This document shows positions 17,023 to 25,619 of a stretch of 64,000 bases of DNA, piece by piece. The notes under the pieces were generated by a model. It had not been told where the DNA came from, searched no databases, and was given only the letters and a program-made list of their open reading frames with translations. Positions within the stretch are counted from its first letter, which is position 1; every line of letters begins with the position of its first letter. The translations under genes and the position numbers were made by a program. The DNA comes from Sutterella sp047777475. Its GTDB lineage: Bacteria > Pseudomonadota > Gammaproteobacteria > Burkholderiales > Burkholderiaceae_F. The stretch is from NCBI GenBank assembly GCA_047777475.1, contig JBKEET010000001.1:496001-560000 (forward strand), in the 5' to 3' direction.

Positions 17023-17156
17023 GGAATTGCTTCCGTTTGCAAGAGGGGACGCCGAAACACGCTCCGCCCGCTATCATTGAGCAGCCGAAAACCCTTGCCG
17101 GCCCGCGAGCGGAGCGATGCCGCGTGCCGGCCCAGCCACGCTGAGAGGAGCGCAAC

Positions 17157-18290
17157 GTGAAAATTCTTCTTGTTCCCGATTCGTTCAAAGGCACGATGAC
17201 CGCGGCCGAAGTCTGCGGCATTCTCAAAAAGGCCGCCCTCGAGGCGATGCCCGATGCGGACGTGCGCGCGTTTCCCGCCGCCGACGGCGGCGAGGGGACG
17301 CTCGACGCGGTGCAGCGCGCCGCGGGCGGGCAGTTCGTCATCGAAACCGCCACGGGCGCGAGCGGCCAGCCCGTGCGCGCCCGTTACCTGAGCCTCGGGG
17401 ACACGGCGGTGATCGGGCTTTCGGAGACCGCTGGCCCGCAGCACCGCGCGCCCGGCTTCTCCGCGGGCACCACCACGACGTTCGGCGCGGGGCAGCTTGC
17501 GCTCGCCGCGATCAACGCCGGCCACCGGCACATCGTCTTCGCGCTCGGCGGCTCGGCCACCCAGGACATGGGCTGCGGCATCGCCGCGGCGCTCGGCACC
17601 GTCTTCACCGATGCCCGCGGCAGGGCGTTCCTGCCGACCGGCAATACGCTCAGGGACGTCCGCGCCGTGCGCGTCAACCCGGTTTTCTTCAAGAAAGAGG
17701 GCATCCGCATCTCGGCGCTCTGCGACGTCGACAACCCGCTTTACGGCCCGCAGGGCGCGGCGCATGTCTTCGGGCCGCAGAAGGGCGCGAGCACAAAAGA
17801 GATCGAGCTCTTCGACGAAGGCGCGAAGCACCTCTCGCAGATCTTTGCCAAGGCGGGCGGCGCGAGGCTCAACGCGATCCGCGGCACGGGCGCGGCGGGC
17901 GGCACGGGCGGCGGCCTCGTGATGTTCTTGAACGCCGCGCTCCTTTCGGGCGCGGGCATGATGCTCGAGCTCATGCATTTCTACGAAGAGGCCCAAAAGA
18001 GCGACCTCATCGTCACGGGCGAAGGCCGCGTCGACGCGCAGAGCGCGGGCGGCAAGCTCGTGAGCATGGTCGCCGGCATGGCAAAGGGCCGCCCCGTCGC
18101 GGTCCTGGCGGGTTCCGTCGACCCGAAGGCCGACCTCGCGCCGCTCTACGAGAAGGGCGTCACCGCCGTTTTCTCGGCCCTGCGCAGTCCCGCGACGGCC
18201 GCCGAAGCGATGGCGGACGCAAAGGGGAGCCTCGGGCGCGCGGCGCGCGACCTGTTCCGCTTCGCCGCGGCGATGCACAGCGAACACTGA
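17157..18290 (+). CDS. glxK: Glycerate 2-kinase (GlxK/GarK family)
   Basis: Cytoplasmic kinase of 377 residues converting D-glycerate to 2-phosphoglycerate. Family features in order: N-terminal KILLVPDSFKGTMTAAEV, FPAADGGEGTLDAV, the Gly-rich FALGGSATQDMGCGIAAALG, the RGTGAAGGTGGGLVMFLNA loop, and LIVTGEGRVDAQSAGGK. It is monocistronic as far as can be seen. No glyoxylate or glucarate pathway genes are adjacent, so the source of glycerate is not shown. Confidence 0.92.
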   Translation: MKILLVPDSFKGTMTAAEVCGILKKAALEAMPDADVRAFPAADGGEGTLDAVQRAAGGQFVIETATGASGQPVRARYLSLGDTAVIGLSETAGPQHRAPGFSAGTTTTFGAGQLALAAINAGHRHIVFALGGSATQDMGCGIAAALGTVFTDARGRAFLPTGNTLRDVRAVRVNPVFFKKEGIRISALCDVDNPLYGPQGAAHVFGPQKGASTKEIELFDEGAKHLSQIFAKAGGARLNAIRGTGAAGGTGGGLVMFLNAALLSGAGMMLELMHFYEEAQKSDLIVTGEGRVDAQSAGGKLVSMVAGMAKGRPVAVLAGSVDPKADLAPLYEKGVTAVFSALRSPATAAEAMADAKGSLGRAARDLFRFAAAMHSEH

Positions 18291-18361
18291 CGCCGCGCAA
18301 AAGGCTCGCGGCCGATCTTGCCTCATCTTTACAAAGCGCCGTTGTACAATGGGCGCGCATC

Positions 18362-18393
18362 GGGCGGAGGGATCCCGTTCTCCGCCCTTTTTT
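18362..18393 (+). terminator. Intrinsic terminator immediately before mscL
   Basis: GGGCGGAG (18362-18369) pairs with CTCCGCCC (18380-18387), then TTTTTT. It ends glxK transcripts. It also lies between a TACAAT -10 candidate (18345-18350) and the mscL start (18413), so it could act as a leader attenuator. Confidence 0.7.
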
Positions 18394-18412
18394 CATCCCT
18401 CGGATATACCCC

Positions 18413-18904
18413 ATGAAACAGTTCATTAAGGAATTTCAGGCCTTTATTTCGAAAGGCAACGTGATGGACCTGGCCGTCGGCGTGATCATCGGCGCGGCTT
18501 TCTCGGCGATCGTCAACTCGCTCGTCAAGGACATCATCAATCCGCTGATCGGCGCGCTCGTCGGCCGCCCCGACTTCTCGAACCTTTTCATCGTGCTCAA
18601 GCCCGTTGAAGGCTACACGGGCCCGCAGACCTACGATGCCCTTGTCAAGGCGGGCGCCACGGTCTTCGGCTACGGCGCGTTCCTCACCGCGGTGGTGCAG
18701 TTCCTGCTCCTTGCGTTCGTGATCTTCTGGCTCGTCAAGGTCGTCACCAACCTGCGCAAGCGCCTCGAGCTCACGGCCGCTGCCAAGCCCACTCCGGAAA
18801 ACATCCTGCTGCTTCGCGAAATCCGCGATCTGATGAAGCAGGAAAACGCTTCGTCGGCCGAAGTGAAGGAAGCCGTGAAGAAGCTCACCGAAGAGCAGAA
18901 GTAA
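18413..18904 (+). CDS. mscL: Large-conductance mechanosensitive channel MscL
   Basis: Pentameric inner-membrane channel that opens under osmotic downshock. The N-terminal amphipathic helix MKQFIKEFQAFISKGNVMDLAVGVIIGAAFSAIVNSLVKDIINPLIG contains the pore-lining TM1 with the classic FISKGNVMDLAVGVIIG motif. TM2 is about 80-105 (GAFLTAVVQFLLLAFVIFWLVKVV) and a charged C-terminal bundle follows (PTPENILLLREIRDLMKQ). At 163 residues it has a slightly longer periplasmic loop and tail than the usual 130-150. Confidence 0.95.
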   Translation: MKQFIKEFQAFISKGNVMDLAVGVIIGAAFSAIVNSLVKDIINPLIGALVGRPDFSNLFIVLKPVEGYTGPQTYDALVKAGATVFGYGAFLTAVVQFLLLAFVIFWLVKVVTNLRKRLELTAAAKPTPENILLLREIRDLMKQENASSAEVKEAVKKLTEEQK

Positions 18905-18929
18905 AGCACTTGTGCTTTTCTGCTGACAG

Positions 18930-18968
18930 CCCTCGTTTCCCAAGAAGGGAGGCGAGGGTTTCTTTTTT
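18930..18968 (+). terminator. Terminator after mscL
   Basis: CCCTCGTTTCCC pairs (with G-U pairs) with GGGAGGCGAGGG around AAGAA, then a T-rich run 18959-18968. Confidence 0.75.
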
Positions 18969-19068
18969 GTCAGCTCGTTGAACCGGTATGCGAACTCGGG
19001 CAAGCAGAGAATTTCTCCCGCGCTGCCTTTACAATGTCAGTCGCCCTTTGACGGCGGACGCGAGAAAC

Positions 19069-20217
19069 ATGAGGCGGGGCAGGGTGCGCGGCCGCCGGAC
19101 TTTCTTCTCTTTTCTTATGCAGGACACGGCCTTCGGACAGCTTTTCGAGCGGGCGCTTTCTTTTCTTCAAAGGGCCAACCACGCAAGGATCAGGGCGAGG
19201 AAGCTTCGCCGGCTCGAGCGCGAGCTCGCCGAGGTGACGCCGTCCCGTGCCGGCGCAGCGCCCGAGCGGATCCAAAGCGTGCTCCTCATCGACCCGCTTT
19301 ACTGCTTCGGCGACGGGCTCTTCGTGAACGGCCTGCTGCACTGCCTCTCCGAGCGCGGACTCGAGGCCGGCATCGTCACGTTCCCGCAGCTCGCTCAGAT
19401 CTATTGCACCGTGCTGCCCGAAGAGCGCATCTGGCGCATCGACGATGAAAAGAGCTCCTCCGCGGCGCTTGCGCGCCCGTGGGATATCGCGGCCGACCTC
19501 TGCTATATGTTCAACCAGCGCTGGGACGTGAGAAAAAACATTGTCCGCGACCTCAGGGCGTACAGCATCACGATCGACAGAAGCATCGGCGAGAGCCGCC
19601 ACCGCAGCCTTTACTCGGAATATCTCGACGTGTCGCACTGCGCTCACTTCGGCGACCGCACGGCGCTGATTGCCTCGCGCATCCTGGGCGAAAAGATTGC
19701 AAGGCTCCGCCCCTGGATCGGGCCCGAGGAGCCGGGTCCCAAGGACGGCTATGTCTACGTCAACACCGTAGGCGGCACCGCCGCGCGGTGCCTCAGCAAA
19801 GAACAGATCGGGCAGATCGCCGCGGCGCTCAAGGAACGAAGGATCCTCGGTCTCTTTTACTGCAGGGAAGGCGAGCCGCTTGAAGAGGGCGAATTCGTGC
19901 GGCGCGTCCGCCCGAAGCGCTTTGCCGAGAGCCTGAAGCTCATACAGAAGGCAGCCGGCGTCATCTCGCCCGACACGGCGGCCGTGCACGCCGCCTCGGC
20001 CTGCGACAGGCCGGTGCTCGCGCTCTACTGCGCGAACGATCCCGAGCATTACGGGCGCCCGATGCGCGAAGTCTGGGCACCGCTGAGCACGAAACAGGCT
20101 GTGCTCGTGCCCGAGGCGAGGGGCGTGCACCGCGTGCCGGTTTCGGCCGTCACGGGCGCAGAGCTCGCCCAAGGGCTCGAAACCTTCTTCGGCCTGCTCG
20201 GCGCGCCCCGCGCCTGA
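19069..20217 (+). CDS. Glycosyltransferase family 9 (heptosyltransferase)-like protein
   Basis: Probable cytoplasmic transferase acting on a lipid-linked or LPS-core glycan. The C-terminal half carries the GT9 signature GVISPDTAAVHAASACDRPVLALYCANDP, and the N-terminal Rossmann half has IQSVLLIDPLYCFGDGLFVNGLLHCLSERG in place of the usual IGDxxxxxP motif. The start is unclear: ATG 19069 and ATG 19117 are both possible, and an upstream in-frame codon at 18988 lies before the TACAAT -10 candidate (19030-19035) and is unlikely. It is not linked to other LPS genes, so the acceptor is unknown. Confidence 0.7.
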   Translation: MRRGRVRGRRTFFSFLMQDTAFGQLFERALSFLQRANHARIRARKLRRLERELAEVTPSRAGAAPERIQSVLLIDPLYCFGDGLFVNGLLHCLSERGLEAGIVTFPQLAQIYCTVLPEERIWRIDDEKSSSAALARPWDIAADLCYMFNQRWDVRKNIVRDLRAYSITIDRSIGESRHRSLYSEYLDVSHCAHFGDRTALIASRILGEKIARLRPWIGPEEPGPKDGYVYVNTVGGTAARCLSKEQIGQIAAALKERRILGLFYCREGEPLEEGEFVRRVRPKRFAESLKLIQKAAGVISPDTAAVHAASACDRPVLALYCANDPEHYGRPMREVWAPLSTKQAVLVPEARGVHRVPVSAVTGAELAQGLETFFGLLGAPRA

Positions 20218-20235
20218 GAGCGCACGCATCCGCTT

Positions 20236-20266
20236 TTGGCGAAAGCTTCGCGTTCGGGCTTAGAAT
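20236..20266 (+). promoter_or_regulatory. Promoter of proC
   Basis: TTGGCG (20236-20241), a 19-base spacer and TAGAAT (20261-20266), 60 bases before the proC start. Confidence 0.5.
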
Positions 20267-20276
20267 GCCCGAATCG

Positions 20277-20302
20277 GCCGCCCGCAGGTGCGGGCGGCTT
20301 TT
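20277..20302 (+). terminator. Terminator-like hairpin in the proC leader
   Basis: GCCGCCCGC (20277-20285) and GCGGGCGGC (20290-20298) form a perfect 9-bp stem with loop AGGT, followed by TTTT. It lies between the TAGAAT -10 and the proC ATG, so it would be in the 5' leader. Confidence 0.6.
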
Positions 20303-20325
20303 GCGCATCACGGAGATATGAGCTT

Positions 20326-21123
20326 ATGAAAAGCCTGAGCGAAACGAAGATCGCCTTTATCGGTTTCGGCAGCATGGCTACGGCCATGGCCGACGGGTTC
20401 CTGCTTTCGGGGAAGATCCCCGCGGGCAGCCTCGGCGCGAGCTCGAGGCGCTTCAGCGTGCTCGAAGAAAAGACGAAGGCGCGCGGCATGCACGCCTTTG
20501 CGAGCAACGAGGAGGCGGCGAAGTGGTGCGACGTGGCGATCATCGCCGTGAAGCCCCATCTCGTTGCGGATGTCGTGAAGCCCTTGGCTTCCGTTCTGAA
20601 AGACAAGATCGTCGTCTCGGTCGCGGTCAACGTGCTCTTTGATGACTACGAAGCGATCCTCGAAAAGGGCACGCACCATCTCTCGATCCTCCCCAACACG
20701 CCCGCGGCCGTCTGCGAGGGCGCGACGGTGTGCGAGGCCAAGCACAGCCTCACCCCTGAGGAGACGGAGCTCGTCACGAATCTTCTCAATCTGCTCGGCC
20801 TTACGGTCTTTGCCGATGCGAAGACGATGTCGCCCGCGGGCACGGTCACAGGCTGCGGCCCGGCCTTCGCCGCGATGTTCATCGAGGCGCTCGCCGACGG
20901 CGCGGTGAAGCACGGCGTGCCGCGCGCCATGGCCTATCAGCTCGCGAGCCAGATGCTCGCCGGCACGGCGAAGCTGCAGCTCAAGACCGGCACGCATCCC
21001 GGTGCCATGAAGGATGCGGTCTGCTCGCCGGGCGGCACCACGATCGTAGGCGTCGCCGCGCTCGAGCGCCGCGGCTTCCGCTCGGCCGTGATCGATGCCA
21101 TCGACGCGATCGAGAACAAATAA
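20326..21123 (+). CDS. proC: Pyrroline-5-carboxylate reductase
   Basis: Final step of proline synthesis: NAD(P)H reduction of 1-pyrroline-5-carboxylate. The NAD(P) motif is IAFIGFGSMATAMADGFL. The central VAIIAVKPHLVADVV and SILPNTPAAVCEGATV follow, and the C-terminal catalytic/dimer domain has SPAGTVTGCGPAFAAMFIEALADGAVKHGVPRAMA and HPGAMKDAVCSPGGTTIVGVAALE. The 265-residue length is normal. ATG 20326 follows a CGGAG ribosome site. Confidence 0.95.
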   Translation: MKSLSETKIAFIGFGSMATAMADGFLLSGKIPAGSLGASSRRFSVLEEKTKARGMHAFASNEEAAKWCDVAIIAVKPHLVADVVKPLASVLKDKIVVSVAVNVLFDDYEAILEKGTHHLSILPNTPAAVCEGATVCEAKHSLTPEETELVTNLLNLLGLTVFADAKTMSPAGTVTGCGPAFAAMFIEALADGAVKHGVPRAMAYQLASQMLAGTAKLQLKTGTHPGAMKDAVCSPGGTTIVGVAALERRGFRSAVIDAIDAIENK

Positions 21124-21129
21124 AGGGAA

Positions 21130-22359
21130 TCAGATCTTCGGCGCGGGGCAGGGCCGGGGCATCACGGCGGGCGTCTGGTAAAGCCCGTTCGAGCGCGTCG
21201 AGACGAGACACGGATCGGCGAGGTCGCCCGTATTGAAGCGCACCGCGCCGATGATTTTCCCGGGCGCAGCCTTGATCGGCCTTGCCTTCTGCCCGCCGAA
21301 AAAGGCTTTTCCCCGGTCCGCCGCAAGTGCCGTGTCGAGGCGCCCGTCCTTGTCTTTTACGAACAGCACGTCGCCGGCCCGCACTTCGGAAAGGGGGACG
21401 GCGTTTTTCTTGCCGAACGCCTCGAGCATCATGTCGGCGTCCCGGCGCACGATGAGGTCGTGCAGCGCAAAGGCGCGGCGCACGAGCTCGTGGCCCGAGG
21501 CGAACTTTGCACCGCCCGAGACCAGCTCTCCGGCGGTTTTCGCGACGAACGACAGGTAGCGCTCGGGGCGCTCCCGCCGGTTCATTTCCTCGTGCTTTTG
21601 GAAGGCTTCCTGCGAAACGAAGTCCGCGGCGTTCACCGTACCCTTGGGTCCGAAGGGGAGCCACGCTTCGACCCGGCCGTTTTCAAGGTCCGCGCCGCGC
21701 CGCAGCAGCGCGAGCGCCGGGAGCGTCATCGTCTTGCCGTCCGCCGTCTTGAAGGCCGTGCCGTCCTTCTTGGCGCAGAGCTTGTCATGGCGGTTCCAGA
21801 CGAGCACTTCGGTTTCCGAGATCTGCCGCGCCTGCGACTTGCTCACCCAGGCGAGCGTCCCGTCGGGGAGCATGACGTGCAGGAAATCGCCTTCGATCTC
21901 GTAGAGCGCCATCGGCGTGCCGAGCGTGAGCGTTTCCGTTGTTTCTCCGCTGGGCTTGTTGAGCGCCCGCGCCTCGGGCACGGTCACCACGGCAAAGATC
22001 TTGTCCTTGAGGTCGTCGCGCGAGGGAAGCACCTTGATCGCTTCCGCGATATTGCCGCCGAGCGTGAAGATGCCGGCGTGCAGCTCCGCGGCGGCTCCGA
22101 TGACGCCGGTCTTGCCCTCGAGCCGCAGCCCGCCCGAGGGCGTCGTCACGAGCTTCACGTCGAAAAGCGCGGTGCGCGGGTCGGGCGCGTATTTCTGCCG
22201 CACCTGCTCGAGGAGCTTTGCGGCACCGGTCTGCGCAAGCGCAGGCTGTGGGGCGCTGGGCGCTGCGGCCGCAGGGACTGTAATGACCGCCGAAAGAGCA
22301 GGGACCGGCAGGGCGGAAAGGGCGAGGGCGCAGAAGGCGGCAGCGGCACGACGCTTCAT
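21130..22359 (-). CDS. Secreted SH3-like protein with catalytically dead NlpC/P60-like domain
   Basis: Exported protein of 409 residues with a Sec signal peptide (MKRRAAAAFCALALSALPVPALSA). The middle holds SH3-like units (TPMALYEIEGDFLHVMLPDGTLAWVSKSQARQI; EVLVWNRHDKLCAKKDGTAF). The C-terminal third keeps the NlpC/P60 framework, with ELVRRAFALHDLIVRRDADMM and LSEVRAGDVLFVKDKDGRLDTALAAD. Where active enzymes have DCSG it reads FASG, and where they have the HVA/HVG histidine it reads DTALAA. If this alignment is right, both catalytic residues are gone and it would bind peptidoglycan without cutting it. It starts 10 bases after the ornithine decarboxylase gene and is probably cotranscribed. Confidence 0.6.
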   Translation of the reverse strand: MKRRAAAAFCALALSALPVPALSAVITVPAAAAPSAPQPALAQTGAAKLLEQVRQKYAPDPRTALFDVKLVTTPSGGLRLEGKTGVIGAAAELHAGIFTLGGNIAEAIKVLPSRDDLKDKIFAVVTVPEARALNKPSGETTETLTLGTPMALYEIEGDFLHVMLPDGTLAWVSKSQARQISETEVLVWNRHDKLCAKKDGTAFKTADGKTMTLPALALLRRGADLENGRVEAWLPFGPKGTVNAADFVSQEAFQKHEEMNRRERPERYLSFVAKTAGELVSGGAKFASGHELVRRAFALHDLIVRRDADMMLEAFGKKNAVPLSEVRAGDVLFVKDKDGRLDTALAADRGKAFFGGQKARPIKAAPGKIIGAVRFNTGDLADPCLVSTRSNGLYQTPAVMPRPCPAPKI

Positions 22360-22369
22360 AGGGGTCTCC

Positions 22370-24553
22370 TTAAAGGCCGAGCTCGCGGCGGCGGTCTTCC
22401 TTCAAGACGTAGCCGTTCACACGGCGGGTGCCGTCGGGCTGCTTCACCATGTAGACGCCCTGCAGTTCCGACTCGAACCCCGGGAAGCTGTTCGAAAGCT
22501 CCTCGAGCGCGAGGAAGTAGTCAAGCACCGGCCCGTCCCAGATTTCGCCCGGCACCACGCAGAGGATGCCCGGCGGATAGGGGAGTGCACCTTCGACGGC
22601 GATGCGGCCGCGGGCCTGCCGCAGCTCGATCATTTCGACGTTGTCGCGCATGAATTCGTAGTGCGCTTCTTGCGGCTTCATGGCCATCTTCGGGAAATGC
22701 TCCTTGCGGAACATCTCGCGCTGCAGCGTGCTTAAGCTGTGGCTGCGGTAGAAATCGTGCAGTTCCCGGCAGAGCCTGCGGATGCTCCAGCCGCGGTAGC
22801 GCTCGTGATAGCGCCTCGCAAGGCTCGGGAGCACCGCCTCGAGCGGCGCGTCCTTCTTGAGCAGCGCCTCGAAGCGCGCGATCTGCGCGATCAGGTGCTG
22901 CATCTTCGCGCGGTCTTCGGCGGGCGTAAGGAGGAACAGGATCGAGTTAAGGTCGGCCTTCTCGGGCACGATGCCGTTTTCGCGCAGGAAGTAGGCGAGC
23001 ACCGAGGCGGGCACGCCGAAGTCTTCGTAGCCGCCCGTCGCGCGGTCGATGCCGGGTGTCGTCATCAGCAGCTTGCAGGGATCGACAAAGTATTGGTCCT
23101 TGCCGTAGCCTGAAAAACCGTGCCAGTTGTCCTTCGGGTCGAAGGCCCAGAAGCGGCGGTCGGCGGCGATCTGGTCGGTCGGCCATTCGTCCCAGGGGCG
23201 TCCGTCGACGCGCTCAGGGATAAAGGGGCGGATGAGGCTGCAGGAGCGAAGGAGGTCCTTGCGCGCCTCGATGCCCACCCGGACGCAGTCGGCCCAGAGA
23301 CGGCGGCCGCTTTCGCCCGAGTGCATCTTCGCGTTCACGTCGAGCGCGGCAAAGAGAGGATAGAACGGGCTCGTCGAGGCCTGCAGCATGAAGGCGTTGT
23401 TGACGCGGCGGTGCGGGCAGTACCTTTCCTGCCCCTTGATGTGGCGGTCCTTCTTATGGATCTGCGAGCACTGCGAGAAGCCGGCCATCTGCTTGTGCAC
23501 CGACTGGGTGACGAAGATGCCGGGATCGTCGGGCCCGAGCTCGAGGAGCATCGGAGAGCAGTCCTTCATCATCGGGATGAACTGCTCGTAGCCGACCCAG
23601 GCCGAGTCAAAGAGGATGTAGTCGCACAGGTGCCCGATCTTGTCGACGATCTGCCTTGCGTTCGAAATCGTGCCGTCGTAGGTGCCGAGCTGAATCACCG
23701 CGCAGCGGAAGGGCCGCGGCAGGTCGGCCCGCTCGGGCGCGACCTCGCGGATCAGCGAGCGGATGTAGCCTTCGTCGAAGCAGTGCTCGTCGATGCCGCC
23801 GATGAGGCCGTAGGGGTTGCGCGCCGTCTCGAGATAAACGGGCGTCGCGCCCGCCTGGATCAGCGCGCCCTGGTGCACCGACTTGTGGTTGTTGCGATCG
23901 AAAAGAACGAGGTCGATCGGCGCAAGGAGGGCGTTGAGCACCACCTTGTTCGAGGAGGAGGTGCCGTTCAAGACAAAATAGGTCTTGTCGGCGTGGAAGA
24001 CCTTCGCGGCGCGCTTTTGCGCCTCAAGGGCCGCGCCCTGGTGGATGAGCAGGTCGCCCATCGACACATCGGCGTTGCAGAGGTCGGCGCGGAAAAGGTT
24101 CTCGCCGAAATATTCGGCGAACTCGCGGCCCGCCGGATGGCGCCGAAAGAACGTGCCGCCCTGGTGGCCCGGGCAGTCGAACTGCCGGTAACCCTGCTCG
24201 ACGTAATCCTCGAGCAGGCTGAAGAAGGGCGGCAGGAACTCGTCCTCGTATTTCTGCGCGGCGGCGTCAATCTGCCGGCCGTTGTACTCGGCGTCGTAGG
24301 GCTTGCCGGAAATCACGGCGGTGACGTCCGTGAAGAGCGCGTCGGGCATCTTCGCGCCGTCGTCGAGGAGAATGAGGGGGAGCCCGAAGGCAGTGGCCTT
24401 GACAGGCTCGAGGATGCCGGCCGCGGCTTCGCCCACCGTCGCGACGACGGCGGAGACGCGGGTGAGGTCGGCTTCGGTCAGGTCGACCACGGTGCGCTCG
24501 CAGCGAAAGGCGTGGCGCGTGGAAGGCGTGGCGGCAACGAGAAGTTTTTTCAT
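22370..24553 (-). CDS. speC: PLP-dependent ornithine decarboxylase (SpeC/SpeF type)
   Basis: Decarboxylates ornithine to putrescine. Of 727 residues, the protein keeps near-continuous identity to the E. coli SpeC/SpeF pattern: QFDCPGHQGGTFFRRHPAG, FFVLNGTSSSNKVV region, FDRNNHKSVHQGALIQAGATPVYLE, IFDSAWVGYEQF region, and PLP Schiff-base Lys in TQSVHKQMAGFSQ. The C-terminal substrate domain has EGALPYPPGILCVVPGE. The N-terminal flavodoxin-like wing is present. ATG 24553 (MKKLLVAAT) is preferred over an in-frame codon 78 bases upstream. No putrescine/ornithine antiporter gene (potE) is adjacent, which favours a biosynthetic over an acid-resistance role. It is the second-last gene of a minus-strand run starting at serB. 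Confidence 0.9.
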   Translation of the reverse strand: MKKLLVAATPSTRHAFRCERTVVDLTEADLTRVSAVVATVGEAAAGILEPVKATAFGLPLILLDDGAKMPDALFTDVTAVISGKPYDAEYNGRQIDAAAQKYEDEFLPPFFSLLEDYVEQGYRQFDCPGHQGGTFFRRHPAGREFAEYFGENLFRADLCNADVSMGDLLIHQGAALEAQKRAAKVFHADKTYFVLNGTSSSNKVVLNALLAPIDLVLFDRNNHKSVHQGALIQAGATPVYLETARNPYGLIGGIDEHCFDEGYIRSLIREVAPERADLPRPFRCAVIQLGTYDGTISNARQIVDKIGHLCDYILFDSAWVGYEQFIPMMKDCSPMLLELGPDDPGIFVTQSVHKQMAGFSQCSQIHKKDRHIKGQERYCPHRRVNNAFMLQASTSPFYPLFAALDVNAKMHSGESGRRLWADCVRVGIEARKDLLRSCSLIRPFIPERVDGRPWDEWPTDQIAADRRFWAFDPKDNWHGFSGYGKDQYFVDPCKLLMTTPGIDRATGGYEDFGVPASVLAYFLRENGIVPEKADLNSILFLLTPAEDRAKMQHLIAQIARFEALLKKDAPLEAVLPSLARRYHERYRGWSIRRLCRELHDFYRSHSLSTLQREMFRKEHFPKMAMKPQEAHYEFMRDNVEMIELRQARGRIAVEGALPYPPGILCVVPGEIWDGPVLDYFLALEELSNSFPGFESELQGVYMVKQPDGTRRVNGYVLKEDRRRELGL

Positions 24554-24652
24554 TGTGTCGTAGCTCTTTAAGAAAAGGCGTGCGCGGCGGGCTTTTTTAA
24601 GAGAAAGCCGGGGCCTTGCAAGTGCGACCATTGTAAGGAAACGGACCGCGCT

Positions 24653-25612
24653 TCAAAGCCCCTCGCGTTGACGAAGCGCAAGAGCAGGGACCTGTACGAC
24701 CAACGGACTAAGCCGTTGCGGTGCGCTCTTTTCGAGCTTTTCCTGCGCCTCGGCCTTTTTCGTCGTCACCGTAGCGGCAAGCCCTGCGGCGAGGATGAGC
24801 GCCATGCCGGCGAGGCCCACGGGCGTCACGCCCTCCGAGAAGCAGATCCAGCCGATCGCCGCCGAAATGGGAATGGCGGAAAACCCGAGGCAGGACGAGA
24901 GCAGCATGTTGCCGTAAGCGTAGGAGCGCGTCGAGCAGATTTGGCCGAGCGTTGCAAACAGGCCCATGCCGAGGATGCCGGCGGCGCCGCGCAGGTCCGG
25001 CATATGGAGGCCGCCCTCGACGGCGAAGGCGCCGATGAGGCCCGTGAGCGTGCCGAAGACGGTGAAGTAAAAAACGATGCGCCAGGAAGGTTCCTTGAGC
25101 CTGCCGAGCTCCTTCATCTGGCGGTAGACGAAGAGGTCGATCAGCGACACCGAGAGGCAGACGAGCGCGGGCACGAGCTCGTCGGCTTCAAACGACGGCT
25201 GCAGCACGAGGCAGACGCCAGCGAATCCCACCGCGATCGAGGCCGTCATGAGCCAGGGCGCCTTCTTGTGCGCGAGGAAGGCGGCCAGGAGGAAGCTCGC
25301 CGCCATGAAGAGCGGCGTCGTGTAGGTGAGCGTCATGTTGAGGCCGAAATGCATGCGCCCCAGCGTATAGAACCAGAGCACGATCGAGAGCGTGCCGAGG
25401 AGCGAGCGCTTCAGGTGCCCGCCGATGTGCTTCGTTTTGAGCGTGAGCGTGCTGCGGTTCGACCACACGAAGCCGCTGATGGCGAGCACACCGAAAAGCG
25501 AACGGTAAAAGAGCAGCTCTAGCGTGCCGTGGCTGCCGCTCGCGAGCTTCACGAAGGCGGCCATGATCGAAAAGCAGGCCGCGGCGGCAATGGCCCAGAG
25601 TGACTGCTTCAT
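24653..25612 (-). CDS. EamA/DMT-family transporter
   Basis: Inner-membrane drug/metabolite transporter of 319 residues with ten hydrophobic segments arranged as two EamA repeats. The first repeat starts MKQSLWAIAAAACFSIMAAFVKLAS and the second near residue 140. A short charged tail ends the protein. The start lies 7 bases after the serB stop, so the two are cotranscribed. The substrate is not predictable. Confidence 0.85.
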   Translation of the reverse strand: MKQSLWAIAAAACFSIMAAFVKLASGSHGTLELLFYRSLFGVLAISGFVWSNRSTLTLKTKHIGGHLKRSLLGTLSIVLWFYTLGRMHFGLNMTLTYTTPLFMAASFLLAAFLAHKKAPWLMTASIAVGFAGVCLVLQPSFEADELVPALVCLSVSLIDLFVYRQMKELGRLKEPSWRIVFYFTVFGTLTGLIGAFAVEGGLHMPDLRGAAGILGMGLFATLGQICSTRSYAYGNMLLSSCLGFSAIPISAAIGWICFSEGVTPVGLAGMALILAAGLAATVTTKKAEAQEKLEKSAPQRLSPLVVQVPALALRQREGL

Positions 25613-25619
25613 AGTGAAA

